From Trueperaceae bacterium (GTDB taxonomy: Bacteria; Deinococcota; Deinococci; Deinococcales; Trueperaceae), in contig SLRS01000087.1 of the NCBI GenBank assembly GCA_007130855.1, positions 1-37,722 on the forward strand: 37,722 nucleotides of DNA. The letters are read 5' to 3'. Made by a program: the position numbers and the translations under genes. This document shows, piece after piece, positions 1-7,610 of this stretch; position 1 is the first letter of the stretch, and the number at the start of each line of letters is the position of its first letter. The notes under the pieces are model-generated. The model was not told the origin of the DNA, searched no databases, and saw nothing but the letters and a program-made list of their open reading frames with translations.

Positions 1-461
1 CCCCGACGCGCGCCGAGGCGATACGCCTCGCGGCCACTCGTGCACGCGAACTCGGCGCCACGGTGGCGGCCTCGGCGGAGCCGCTGGCGCAGGCGGTCGC
101 CGCCGCCGCCGGCCTGACGCCCGCGCCTCCCGACCAGGCAGACGTCGGCGTCAGCGGCGCCTGGCGCGGGATTGCCGAGACCGGCACGGTGGTGCTGCGC
201 TCGGAGCCGGGACGGCTGGTCGCCGCGCTGCCGCCGGTGCACCTGGTGCTCGTGCGCGCCGTCGACGTGGTCGCCGGCCTCACCGAGCTGATCGCCGACC
301 TGGGCGGCGAGCTGCCCTCGGCGCTCGTGCAGGTGACCGGACCGAGCAAGACCGCCGACATCGAGCAGACGCTGATCACCGGCGTCCACGGGCCGGGGCG
401 GCTGGTGCTGGTCTTGGTGGGGAAGGTGGCGGAGCGGCCGCGGCGGAACACGGCGCGTTGA
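1..461 (+). CDS. lutC: LutC/YkgG-type LUD-domain protein, 3' part
   Basis: The frame is open from the left edge, so the true start lies outside the window. About 152 codons remain. The C-terminal third carries the LUD-family signature [12 protein letters not shown] followed by GVHGP, typical of LutC/YkgG proteins. In the LutABC system the three proteins together oxidise lactate in the cytoplasm, and LutC is the small iron-sulfur-free partner. Partner genes lutA and lutB would be expected upstream, which cannot be seen. The protein ends with a short Arg-rich tail (RPRRNTAR). A strong GC-rich hairpin follows the stop. The family call is firm; the lactate role is inferred from the family because the neighbours are missing. 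Confidence 0.85.
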   Translation, partial: PTRAEAIRLAATRARELGATVAASAEPLAQAVAAAAGLTPAPPDQADVGVSGAWRGIAETGTVVLRSEPGRLVAALPPVHLVLVRAVDVVAGLTELIADLGGELPSALVQVTGPSKTADIEQTLITGVHGPGRLVLVLVGKVAERPRRNTAR

Positions 462-470
462 CACGACAAC

Positions 471-503
471 GCGGCCCGGGCTGCGTGTTGCCTCCCGGGC
501 CGC
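471..503. terminator. GC-rich inverted repeat between lutC and tRNA-Pro
   Basis: A perfect 10-bp inverted repeat (GCGGCCCGGG / CCCGGGCCGC) is separated by 13 nt. It sits 9 nt after the lutC stop and 5 nt beyond the tRNA 3' end, between convergent units. There is no T-tract on the plus side; on the minus side a GTTGTC stretch follows. It probably acts as a bidirectional terminator. Confidence 0.55.
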
Positions 504-506
504 TCG

Positions 507-585
<79 letters not shown>

Positions 586-597
586 ACGCGACTGTCG

Positions 598-627
598 AGT
601 ATAGCGCGCGCTCCGCCGCCGCATCAA
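598..627 (-). promoter_or_regulatory. Promoter of tRNA-Pro
   Basis: TTGATG (-35, at 622-627) and TATACT (-10, at 598-603) are separated by 18 nt. The -10 ends 12 nt before the mature tRNA 5' end. It is the best sigma-70-type promoter in the window and the only one with a good -35. Confidence 0.75.
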
Positions 628-645
628 CCGTCGTGCGACCGCGCC

Positions 646-1149
646 TCAGCCTTCGTCGGGCCAGGCCTGCGCCACCGCCGTGGCCACGGCGTCGGGCTCG
701 AAGCCGCGACGAGCCAAGAACGCGGCGGCTCGCAGGCGTGCCTTGCGGGCCAGGTTGGGATCGTCGGAGCCGGCGCCCGCGAAGCGCCACGCCTGCGCGG
801 CGAGCACCGCCGCGGCGGCGGCGGCCTGATCCGCCTCGCCCTCCTCGGCCAGCGCCGCCTCCACGTCGGCTTCGTCGAGGCCCTTGCGGCGGAGCTCCTG
901 GCGCAGCGCCAGCGCCCCCTTGGTGCGCTTGCGTGAGCGCACGTACGCCTCGGCGTAGCGCGCGTCGTCGATCAGCTGTACCGCTTGCAGCCGCGTCAAG
1001 ACGCGCTCGGCGTCGGCCTCGGGGAGCTGACGCCGCAGCAGCCGACGCTTGAGCTCGGCGGCGCTGTAGGCCTGGCGGCCCAGCAGCCACAGCGCATAGT
1101 CCCAGGCGCGCTCCGGCGTGAGCGGCGTGCGGACGCGCGGCGGGCTCAT
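646..1149 (-). CDS. recX: Regulatory protein RecX
   Basis: The 167-residue protein is of typical RecX length. It has the helical RecX pattern: TPERAWDYALWLLGRQAYS, then ELKRRLLRR, a second unit with LIDDARYAEAYVRSR and KGALALRQELRRKGL, and a C-terminal unit ending LARRGFEPDAVATAV. RecX binds RecA filaments and limits RecA activity in recombination and the SOS response. The ATG at 1149 overlaps the upstream permease stop as ATGA. The reading frame runs further upstream inside the permease gene but without RecX similarity, so that start is rejected. No SD is visible, so translation is probably coupled. recA is not in the window. Confidence 0.92.
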   Translation of the reverse strand: MSPPRVRTPLTPERAWDYALWLLGRQAYSAAELKRRLLRRQLPEADAERVLTRLQAVQLIDDARYAEAYVRSRKRTKGALALRQELRRKGLDEADVEAALAEEGEADQAAAAAAVLAAQAWRFAGAGSDDPNLARKARLRAAAFLARRGFEPDAVATAVAQAWPDEG

Positions 1150-2327
1150 CGCAGCAGTTCGGCCGGGCGCAGCCGTGCGGCGCGGCGCGCGGGCACCAGC
1201 GAGGCGACCACGCTGGTGGCAAGCGAGACGCCGCAGACCCAGGTCACGTCCCACGCCTCGACTACGACCGGCAACTGGGTGATGAAGTAGAGGTCGCCCG
1301 GGAGCGGGAACGGCTGGAGTCGGAAGTAGGTGGTGACGCCCAGGCCGAGCAGCGTCCCCAACGCGGTGCCGGCTGCGCCGAGCGCGAAGCCCTCGAGCGT
1401 GAACACCGCCAGGACCTGCCGCGAGCTCGCACCGAGCGCGCGCAGGATGGCGATGTCGCGGGTCTTCTCGGCCACCGTCAGGACCATCACGTTGGCGATG
1501 CCCATGGCGGCCACCAGCACGATCAGGAAGGTGACGACGGAGATGACGGCCTTCTGCAGCCGCAGCTGGGTGATCAGGTTGCCGAACAGGCGCTCCCAGG
1601 AGGTGGGGAGCAGCGCGAACGCGCCGCCGAGGCGCTCGCCCACGGCCGAGGCCGCCTGCGGGTCGCTGACGCGGACGTGGTAGCCACCGATCAGCCCCTC
1701 GGCGTCGAGGTAGCCCTGCACCACCTCGAGCGACGCGTAGGCGGTCACGGCGTCGATCAACTCGTTGCCGACGCGGAAGGTGTCGCTGACCACGAGCGTG
1801 AGGGTGCGGCCGCCGAGCTCCCGCAGCATCACCGTGTCGCCCGGCAGCACGCCGAGTTGCGAGGCCAGCGAGGCGCCGAGCACGACGCCCCCCTCGCGCT
1901 CGAGCGCGGCGCGGGCGCGCGCGAGGGCGGGGAGGTCGAGCACCTGCGCGTGATGGTCGGGGTCGATGCCGACGAGCTGCGCGAAGCCCTGCCGGGCCGT
2001 GATGCCCAGCGTCGCGCTGGCGCGCCGCGCGATGAGCGCCTGGCCGGTGAGGAACGGGGCCACCGCCACGACGCCGTCTTGGGCGGCGAGCGTCGAGCGG
2101 ATCGTCTCGTCGTGCGGCAGCCGATCACCCACGACGTACGGCTGCAGCGTCACGTGGGGGGTGGCCTGCAAAGTGGTGGAGATGAGCTCGTCGATGAAGC
2201 CGTTGGTGAGCGACAGGGCCGTGATGAGCACGGTCACGCCGACTGCGACGCCCAGCACGGTGATCACGCTCTGGAGTCCGCGTCGACGGACGTGGCGCCA
2301 GGCGAGGAAGGGGACGAACGGGCGCAC
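1146..2327 (-). CDS. LolC/LolE-type (MacB/FtsX superfamily) ABC transporter permease
   Basis: The 393-residue inner-membrane protein has the LolC/E and MacB layout. TM1 lies at about residues 17-40, a periplasmic domain at 45-255, and TM2-TM4 at about 260-285, 308-332 and 358-380. The coupling-helix motif EKTRDIAILRALGAS is at 287-301. It ends with VPARRAARLRPAELLR, the usual tail of the family. Such permeases extract lipoproteins from the inner membrane or move other hydrophobic substrates. No ATPase gene lies next to it, so the partner must be elsewhere. The start is GTG behind a leaderless -10 (TAGACT, 5 nt upstream). It is first in a two-gene unit with recX. The substrate is not shown by the sequence. 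Confidence 0.85.
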   Translation of the reverse strand: MRPFVPFLAWRHVRRRGLQSVITVLGVAVGVTVLITALSLTNGFIDELISTTLQATPHVTLQPYVVGDRLPHDETIRSTLAAQDGVVAVAPFLTGQALIARRASATLGITARQGFAQLVGIDPDHHAQVLDLPALARARAALEREGGVVLGASLASQLGVLPGDTVMLRELGGRTLTLVVSDTFRVGNELIDAVTAYASLEVVQGYLDAEGLIGGYHVRVSDPQAASAVGERLGGAFALLPTSWERLFGNLITQLRLQKAVISVVTFLIVLVAAMGIANVMVLTVAEKTRDIAILRALGASSRQVLAVFTLEGFALGAAGTALGTLLGLGVTTYFRLQPFPLPGDLYFITQLPVVVEAWDVTWVCGVSLATSVVASLVPARRAARLRPAELLR

Positions 2328-2332
2328 GCGTC

Positions 2333-2338
2333 AGTCTA
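2333..2338 (-). promoter_or_regulatory. Leaderless -10 (TAGACT) for the permease
   Basis: TAGACT on the minus strand ends 5 nt before the GTG start, and no SD lies between. The rest of the 103-bp gap to the 3D-protein gene shows nothing else convincing. Confidence 0.6.
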
Positions 2339-2430
2339 GCCCGCGGCCCACGCGAGGCACGCCCCGGCACGGCACCGGCCGAGGCACCTGGCGTAAGTGC
2401 ACACGGGCAGCGACGACGAGGGCGGGCTGC

Positions 2431-3117
2431 TCAGCGCGAGGCCAACCAGCGCGGATCGACCTCGAAGGGGCGATCGGCCAGGAACTCGTCGAACACCGGG
2501 CCGTCGCGCCCGTAGCGGATGACGTCGAGCTCGACGCGGCGCACGCCCCAGTTGACCGCGCTGGCGTAGTCGGCGAACCAGAGGTCGATCTGGTTGGCCT
2601 TGCGCGGGTGCATGGTGTCTTCGACCACGAACAAGTGGGTGCCGTCGAGGAGCGTCTGGTACGCACCGTGGCCACGGCCGTTGTGGAAGTTGCCGAGGTC
2701 GCGCAGGCGCACCAGCGACCCGTAGGGCAGGTCGAAGTCGAGCAGGTCGCGGCTCACGGCGATGATGCCCCAGCGCGTCTGGGCGCCCGTGGCGGTGATG
2801 AAGGGTTGGGCGTTGGTCTGGCTCTCCAGGGAGTTGTACGCGGTGGCGCGCACCACCAGCGACGGCGTGGCGACCGGGCCGGCGAGCGGCAGCGGCTCGC
2901 GTTCGAGCACGCGGGCCTCGGCGAGCACCTCGATGCGTGGCTCGACCGCGAGCGCCACGCTGGGTGGCTCGGCGATCTCGATCGTGACCGCGACGAGCAT
3001 GCCGATCGATTCGGCGTTCGCGTGGTCGCTGATGTCCCCGGGAGCGCCGAAGGCGGTGATCAGGGCGACGATGACGAGCGCGATGACCGTCACCTTGCCG
3101 CTGAGATGGAGCGCCAT
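2431..3117 (-). CDS. 3D-domain envelope protein (RlpA-like beta-barrel)
   Basis: The 228-residue protein has one hydrophobic segment (about 9-24), either a signal anchor or an uncleaved signal peptide. A linker follows, then a 3D domain over about residues 85-200. Its hallmarks are ATAYNSLE, GTHLFVVEDTMHPRKANQ and IDLWFADYASAVNWG; D167 and D178 match the conserved aspartates. 3D domains form a double-psi beta-barrel found in MltA-type lytic transglycosylases and in secreted cell-wall hydrolases such as YocH and resuscitation factors. The likely role is peptidoglycan remodelling outside the inner membrane. The ATG at 3117 is chosen because AGGAGG lies 6 nt upstream; an in-frame extension to 3186 has no SD. 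No other catalytic domain is attached. Confidence 0.8.
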   Translation of the reverse strand: MALHLSGKVTVIALVIVALITAFGAPGDISDHANAESIGMLVAVTIEIAEPPSVALAVEPRIEVLAEARVLEREPLPLAGPVATPSLVVRATAYNSLESQTNAQPFITATGAQTRWGIIAVSRDLLDFDLPYGSLVRLRDLGNFHNGRGHGAYQTLLDGTHLFVVEDTMHPRKANQIDLWFADYASAVNWGVRRVELDVIRYGRDGPVFDEFLADRPFEVDPRWLASR

Positions 3118-3123
3118 CGCGCA

Positions 3124-3129
3124 CCTCCT
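3124..3129 (-). promoter_or_regulatory. Strong SD (AGGAGG) of the 3D-domain gene
   Basis: AGGAGG lies 6 nt before the ATG at 3117 and fixes that start. It contrasts with the SD-less leaderless genes around it. Confidence 0.8.
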
Positions 3130-3138
3130 AGCCGGAAT

Positions 3139-3144
3139 ATGGTA
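3139..3144 (-). promoter_or_regulatory. -10 (TACCAT) of the 3D-domain gene
   Basis: TACCAT lies 21 nt before the start codon, leaving a short leader that contains the SD. It overlaps an imperfect dyad (GGTAACAGTCGCTACC, 3141-3156) that could be an operator. Confidence 0.4.
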
Positions 3145-3251
3145 ACAGTCGCTACCACGCCGCGGCCCACCCGGGGCGACCATCACCGGGTCGCGTTAGG
3201 CTGAAGCCCGTCCAGCACGCATCGGCTCCGCGACGCGTGCTGGCGCCGTGC

Positions 3252-3257
3252 TATCGT
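3252..3257 (+). promoter_or_regulatory. Leaderless -10 (TATCGT) of tgt
   Basis: TATCGT ends 6 nt before the chosen GTG start of tgt, and no SD is present. Confidence 0.6.
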
Positions 3258-3263
3258 CGGCCC

Positions 3264-4583
3264 GTGTGCGAGCCTCGCCGGCACGGCGACAGCGCGCGCG
3301 ACGCGTTCGGTTTCGACCTGCTGGCGCGCGACGCGCGAGCGCGTCGCGGCCGTCTGCGCACCCCCCACGGCGCCGTCGAGACACCGGCGTTCGTGGCGGT
3401 CGCGACCCAGGCGACGCTCAAGGGCGTCGACCCCGCCGCCGCGGCCGCCGTAGGCACGCAGGTGCTGTTCGCCAACACCTACCACCTCTACCTGCGGCCG
3501 GGCGCCGAGCTCGTCGCCGAGCACGGTGGCCTCCACCGCTTCATGGGCTGGGAGCGGCCGCTGTTGACCGACTCGGGCGGCTTCCAGGTGTTCTCGCTCG
3601 GGGCCTCGATCGAGCATCGCGTGGGCAAGGTCGCGAACATCTTCCCCGACGAGCCGGGCGGGAGCGGCGGCGGGCCGCGGCTGGCCGCGCGCGGCGGCTC
3701 GATGGTGCGCGTCGGCGAGGACGAGGTGCGGTTCGTGAGCCACGTCGACGGCAGCCGCCACGTGTTCACGCCCGAGAAGAGCATCGCCATCCAGCGCGCC
3801 CTCGGCGCCGACATGGTGCTGGCCTTCGACGAGTGCACCAGCCCGCTCCACGACGAGGCCTACACGCGCGCCTCGATGCTGCGCACGCATCGCTGGGCGC
3901 GGCGCTGCCTCGAGGCGTTCGAGCGCGAGACCCCCGTGCATCCCCAGCGGCAGGCGCTCTTCGGCGTGGTGCAGGGCGGGGCGTTCGAGCGGCTGCGGCG
4001 CGAGAGCGCCGAGGTGATCGGCGGGCTGCCGTTCGACGGCATGGCCATCGGCGGCAACCTGGGCCGCTCGCATGCCGACATGCACCGCGTGCTCGAGTGG
4101 ACGCTGGCAGCGCTACCGGAGGCGCTGCCGCGCCACTTGCTCGGCATCGGCGACGTGCCCGGCATCCTGGCGGCGGTGGTCCGCGGCGTCGACACGTTCG
4201 ACTGCGTGGTCCCCACCCGCAATGCCCGCACCGGCACGGTGCTGGCGCGCTGGGACGACGACGGCCGGGCGCGGCGCGGCTTCCGCTTCAACCTCAAGAA
4301 CGCCGGCTTCGCGCGCGACCGGCGGCCGCTCGAGCAGGCCTGCGACTGCGCCACCTGCCGGCGCTTCTCGCGGGCCTACCTGCGCCACCTGCTCAAGGCC
4401 GGTGAGTCGCTCGGGCCGCAGCTGCTGAGCGTTCACAACCTGCGCTTCATGGAGCGGCTGATGCTCGAGCTGCGCGAGGCGATCGAGGCGAACCGCCTCC
4501 GTGCCTGCGTGCTGGCCTGGCTCGCGCACGACGCGTCGCTGGCGGCCGCGGTCCTCGGCGAGCGCAGCGTGCCGACCGGTTGA
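3264..4583 (+). CDS. tgt: Queuine/preQ1 tRNA-guanine transglycosylase
   Basis: The enzyme exchanges guanine-34 of GUN-anticodon tRNAs for preQ1 in the queuosine pathway. Residues counted from the GTG at 3264: LLTDSGGFQVF carries the general acid/base D103, DTFDCVVPTRNARTG carries the nucleophile D313, and the zinc site is CDCATC (C360, C362, C365) plus H391. The protein has 439 residues, longer than the usual 370-390. Much of the excess is a Gly-rich insertion of about 25-30 residues at roughly 114-149, between FSLG and the VRFVSHVDGS strand. The GTG is chosen because a -10 lies 6 nt upstream; a TTG-type start at 3237 is possible. It is monocistronic, with no other queuosine genes nearby. Confidence 0.96.
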   Translation: MCEPRRHGDSARDAFGFDLLARDARARRGRLRTPHGAVETPAFVAVATQATLKGVDPAAAAAVGTQVLFANTYHLYLRPGAELVAEHGGLHRFMGWERPLLTDSGGFQVFSLGASIEHRVGKVANIFPDEPGGSGGGPRLAARGGSMVRVGEDEVRFVSHVDGSRHVFTPEKSIAIQRALGADMVLAFDECTSPLHDEAYTRASMLRTHRWARRCLEAFERETPVHPQRQALFGVVQGGAFERLRRESAEVIGGLPFDGMAIGGNLGRSHADMHRVLEWTLAALPEALPRHLLGIGDVPGILAAVVRGVDTFDCVVPTRNARTGTVLARWDDDGRARRGFRFNLKNAGFARDRRPLEQACDCATCRRFSRAYLRHLLKAGESLGPQLLSVHNLRFMERLMLELREAIEANRLRACVLAWLAHDASLAAAVLGERSVPTG

Positions 4584-4609
4584 GTGCGGAGCGCAGCGCC
4601 GGGCTCGGC

Positions 4610-5182
4610 TCAGGGGGTGCGCGCCACGAGGTCAACGACGCTGCCGTCTTGGGTGATGAAGCGCACGACCCCGACGCTGGGCACGAAGAACAGGTCGAGC
4701 AGGGTGGAGGCGCCGGTGTTGGTGAGCGTGCGCTGCCGCACCTGCAGGGCGTTGAAGCGCCCCGCGGGCGTCTGGATGCCGCGCAACCCGACCACCTCGG
4801 CGTCGAGCGTGATCGTGAACGGCCCCAGATCGGTGGTGGAGCGCCAGTTCGAGCCCACCGCCAGCGGGGCGCTCGGGTACACCAGCAGCGGCGGGTCGTA
4901 ACGCAGCACCTGCCCCCCGGTCGCGCTGCCCAACGTGCGCACGCCGCCGGCATCGAACACGAGGTAGTCCTCGGAGATCGCGGCCCCGTCGACGTAGTGC
5001 GTGAGCACCATCACCTCGACGCCGTCGAGCAGTCGGGGGCCGCTCATGCGCTGGGTGACGCCCGAGTCGTAGGTCCAGCTCTTGCCCTCGCCGTGCGGGT
5101 AGTACTCCAGTTGCGCCGCCGCCAGGCCGAGGCCCAGCGCGACGAGCAGCACCATGCACGATCGGCAGTACGGCATTTGCAT
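4610..5182 (-). CDS. Secreted protein of unknown function, coupled to proC
   Basis: The protein has about 190 residues. An N-terminal signal peptide (hydrophobic core MVLLVALGLGLAAA, cleavage after AAAQ or close by) is followed by a beta-rich region. YYPHGEGKSWTYDSG, TPAGRFNALQVRQRT and LFFVPSVGVVRFI resemble a widespread group of secreted proteins that begin with a PLxxGxxWxY strand and end with a P-G-V-G-x-V strand. No catalytic residues are recognisable. The stop of proC and an ATG overlap as TGATG, so translation is probably coupled; ATGs at 5188 and 5176 are alternative starts. The pairing with proline synthesis does not suggest a function. Confidence 0.7.
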   Translation of the reverse strand: MQMPYCRSCMVLLVALGLGLAAAQLEYYPHGEGKSWTYDSGVTQRMSGPRLLDGVEVMVLTHYVDGAAISEDYLVFDAGGVRTLGSATGGQVLRYDPPLLVYPSAPLAVGSNWRSTTDLGPFTITLDAEVVGLRGIQTPAGRFNALQVRQRTLTNTGASTLLDLFFVPSVGVVRFITQDGSVVDLVARTP

Positions 5183-6018
5183 CACCATCCCGGTCCGTTG
5201 CCGGAGAGCTCGCTCGCGCGCTCGGTGGCGGCCTCGATGGCGTCCATCAGCGCGAAGCGGAGGCGGTGACGTTCCAGGGTGCGCACGCCCGCGATCGCGG
5301 TGCCGCCGGGCGAGGCGACCTCGTCTTTGATCGCGGCCGGCTCGGTGTCCTCGAGCAGCCGAGCGGTGGCCAGCAGCACCTGGCGCGCCAGGTCGCGCGC
5401 GAGGTCGCGGTGGAAGCCGACGCGCACGCCGCCATCGGCCAGCGACTCGGCCACCAGCGCCGCGAAGGCGGGGCCGGAGCCCGACAGGCCGGTGAAGGCG
5501 TCGAACAGCGACTCGGGCACGTCGAAGACGCTGCCGCAGCCGTCGAACAGGGCGCGCGCGAAGCGCAGGTCGGCGGGGCTGGTCTCGGCGGTCCAGGCGA
5601 GCGCCGTGGCGCTCGCCCCCACGCGCGCACCCAGGTTCGGCATCGCCCGCACCACCCGCGAGCTGCCGAGTCGCTTCGCCAGCGTGGCCAGCGTCACGCC
5701 CGCCATGATCGACACGAAGCCAGCGTGCCGGCGCGCGATCAGCGGCGCGACGCGCTCGAACGACTGCGGCTTCACCGCGATCAGCACCCGCTCGGCTTGG
5801 TGGACGCCGACATCGTCGAGCGAGGCGATACCGAACTGCGCGGCCAGCGCGTCGCGCCGCTCCGGTTCGGGATGGAACACGCCGAGGTCGGCGGGCCGGA
5901 GCTCGCCGGAGCGCAGGGCGCCGTGGATCACCGCACCGCCCATGCGGCCGGCCCCCACGACGGCCAGCCTGACCGTGGTCGGTTGCCGGGTCTCGGCGGT
6001 GTCGGCGACGGACGTCAT
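5182..6018 (-). CDS. proC: Pyrroline-5-carboxylate reductase
   Basis: This cytoplasmic enzyme performs the last step of proline synthesis, reducing 1-pyrroline-5-carboxylate with NAD(P)H. The 278-residue protein has the Rossmann motif VVGAGRMGGAVIHGAL near residue 20, VLIAVKPQ, VRAMPNLGARVGAS, and the ProC C-terminal signature LSGSGPAF with SPGGTAIAGVRTLE. There is a short extra N-terminus (about 15 residues) before the first strand. The ATG start follows a leaderless -10. It is the first gene of a two-gene unit; the downstream secreted protein overlaps it by one base. No proA or proB is nearby. Confidence 0.96.
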   Translation of the reverse strand: MTSVADTAETRQPTTVRLAVVGAGRMGGAVIHGALRSGELRPADLGVFHPEPERRDALAAQFGIASLDDVGVHQAERVLIAVKPQSFERVAPLIARRHAGFVSIMAGVTLATLAKRLGSSRVVRAMPNLGARVGASATALAWTAETSPADLRFARALFDGCGSVFDVPESLFDAFTGLSGSGPAFAALVAESLADGGVRVGFHRDLARDLARQVLLATARLLEDTEPAAIKDEVASPGGTAIAGVRTLERHRLRFALMDAIEAATERASELSGNGPGW

Positions 6019-6024
6019 CGGGGC

Positions 6025-6030
6025 ATCCTA
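6025..6030 (-). promoter_or_regulatory. Leaderless -10 (TAGGAT) of proC
   Basis: TAGGAT ends 6 nt before the proC ATG, with no SD in between. Confidence 0.6.
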
Positions 6031-6055
6031 CCAGCGCGGCGGGGTGCGAGCCGGG

Positions 6056-6508
6056 TCAGATCCGTCTCGGTTCCACGAGTTCCACCAGCGTGCCGCCCGT
6101 CCAGCCCGGATGCACGAAGGCCACCTTGGTGCCTGCCCGTCCGGCGCGCGGCACCGTGTCGATCAGCACCGCGCCCAACGCTTCGAGCCGCGCGAGTTCG
6201 GCGGCGAGGTCGTCGACGCGCAGGGCCAGGTGATGCAGCCCCGGCCCCCGGCGGGCGAGGTACCGCGCCACCGGCGTGCCCTCGCCGAGTGGCGCGAGCA
6301 GCTCCAGGAGCGTCTCGCCCAGTTGATACGCGCGCACCACGGCGCCCTGGTCGACGATGCGCTCGTCGGCGCCGTGGCGCTCGAGGCCGAGCAGCGCCCA
6401 GGGGCGCGAGCCGGTGTCGAGATCGGCGACGGCCACGGCCACGTGATCGAGTACCAAGCCGCGTAGCGCTCGCGGCAGCGCAGCCCGCGCGCCGTCCACG
6501 GGAGACAT
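6056..6508 (-). CDS. mce: Methylmalonyl-CoA epimerase (VOC family)
   Basis: The enzyme interconverts (2S)- and (2R)-methylmalonyl-CoA, linking propionyl-CoA carboxylation to the B12-dependent mutase. The 150-residue protein has two glyoxalase/VOC half-modules. Metal-ligand positions appear as H22 (LDHVAVAV), H92 or H93 (GLHHLALRVDD) and E144 (LVELVE). ARYLARRGPGLHH and KVAFVHPGWTGGTLVELVE are characteristic of epimerases. The ATG overlaps the asparaginase stop as TGATG; a longer frame upstream is only a shadow of the asparaginase gene. Neither mutase nor carboxylase genes are in the window. The call is firm at family level, since a few VOC enzymes of this size have other substrates. Confidence 0.88.
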   Translation of the reverse strand: MSPVDGARAALPRALRGLVLDHVAVAVADLDTGSRPWALLGLERHGADERIVDQGAVVRAYQLGETLLELLAPLGEGTPVARYLARRGPGLHHLALRVDDLAAELARLEALGAVLIDTVPRAGRAGTKVAFVHPGWTGGTLVELVEPRRI

Positions 6509-7551
6509 CACGTGCTCACCAGTGCACTCGGCTCGGCGCTGCGCTCGCCGGCCAGGTCGACGGCCATGCGCGCGCCGACCGCGGCCGGGTCGAGGTCCTG
6601 CGACAGCAGCACGCTCAGCTTCGTGAGCGCCGCCTCGGCCGTCATGTCGCCGCCGGAGACGACTCCCGCTTCGAGCAGCCCGCGGCCTGCGGCGTAGGCG
6701 TCCATGCGCACGGTGCCGCGCAGGCACTGCGTGACGTTGACGATCACCACGCCGCGGGCGCTGGCCTCGGCGAGGGCGGCGAGCAGGTCGGCGTCGCGCG
6801 AGGGGGCGTTACCGCTGCCGTAGGTCTCGAGCACCAGGCCGCGCACCGGGTCGCGCAGCACCTGCCGCAGCGTGGCGCCGGTGATGCCCGGGAAGAGCCG
6901 CAGGGCGACCACGCTCACGTGCCGCAGCCGCGCCGCCCGCACCGGTCCCGGCACGCCGGGCAGCAGCAGCTCGTCGCGCCACACCACCTCCACACCCACC
7001 TCCGCCAGCGCCGGTAGGTTGGGCGAGTCGAAGGCGTCGAACCCGAACGACGACACCTTGGTGGAGCGGTTGCCGCGCAGCAGGCGGCCGTTCATGTACA
7101 GCGCCACCTCGCGCAGGCGCGGCTCGCACGCCAGCAGCAGCGCGGTGATCAGGTTCTCGCGGCCGTCGCTCCGCACCTCGACCAGCGGGATCTGCGAGCC
7201 GGTCAGGATCACCGGGCGGTCGAGCCCCTCGAGCAGGAACGACAGCGCCGCGGCGGTGTAGGCCATCGTGTCGGTTCCGTGCAAGACCACCGCGCCGGCG
7301 ACCCCCGGCAGTCGCTCGACGAGCGCCTCGGCGACGCGCTGCCAGTCCTCCGGGCGCATGTCGGAGGAGTCGAGCAGCGGCTCGAACTCGAGCAGCTCGA
7401 CCTCGGGCAGGGGCGCGCGGCGCAGTTCCGGCAGCGCCTCGAGCTCGGCCGCGAGGGCCCCGGCCGCCGGCGCATAGCTGCCGTCGGGACCCCGCCGCAT
7501 GGCCAGCGTGCCGCCGGTATGGAGCAGGAGGACGCGGGGACGCTCGGTCAT
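6508..7551 (-). CDS. ansA: L-asparaginase, cytoplasmic type I-like
   Basis: The enzyme hydrolyses L-asparagine to aspartate and ammonia. The 347-residue protein has both active-site signatures: LLLHTGGTLAM with T12, and HGTDTMAYTA with T93 and D94. K165 lies in RGNRSTKVSSFG. ILTGSQIPL and LETYGSGNAP further support the AnsA type. There is no signal peptide, so it is cytoplasmic. The ATG follows a leaderless -10. It heads a two-gene unit with mce, overlapping it by one base. It is divergent from the PH-domain gene across 59 bp. Confidence 0.93.
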   Translation of the reverse strand: MTERPRVLLLHTGGTLAMRRGPDGSYAPAAGALAAELEALPELRRAPLPEVELLEFEPLLDSSDMRPEDWQRVAEALVERLPGVAGAVVLHGTDTMAYTAAALSFLLEGLDRPVILTGSQIPLVEVRSDGRENLITALLLACEPRLREVALYMNGRLLRGNRSTKVSSFGFDAFDSPNLPALAEVGVEVVWRDELLLPGVPGPVRAARLRHVSVVALRLFPGITGATLRQVLRDPVRGLVLETYGSGNAPSRDADLLAALAEASARGVVIVNVTQCLRGTVRMDAYAAGRGLLEAGVVSGGDMTAEAALTKLSVLLSQDLDPAAVGARMAVDLAGERSAEPSALVST

Positions 7552-7557
7552 GGCGCG

Positions 7558-7563
7558 AGGCTA
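7558..7563 (-). promoter_or_regulatory. Leaderless -10 (TAGCCT) of ansA
   Basis: TAGCCT ends 6 nt before the ATG of ansA. It is back-to-back with the plus-strand -10 at 7596-7601. Confidence 0.6.
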
Positions 7564-7595
7564 CCAGGACAGCAGCGCTCGGCGGCGACGGGTGG

Positions 7596-7601
7596 TACCC
7601 T
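7596..7601 (+). promoter_or_regulatory. -10 (TACCCT) of the PH-domain gene
   Basis: TACCCT ends 9 nt before the ATG, the longest spacer among the leaderless genes here. No SD is present. Confidence 0.5.
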
Positions 7602-7610
7602 GAGCGGCCG

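Noticed and set aside
3183-4085. A 300-codon minus-strand frame opposite tgt
   Set aside because: It is antisense to a well-supported tgt, and its protein has no recognisable pattern.
5266-7017. A 583-codon open frame on the plus strand opposite proC, mce and ansA
   Set aside because: It is antisense to three recognised enzymes and has a low-complexity Arg/Gly/Ala composition. There is no start signal.
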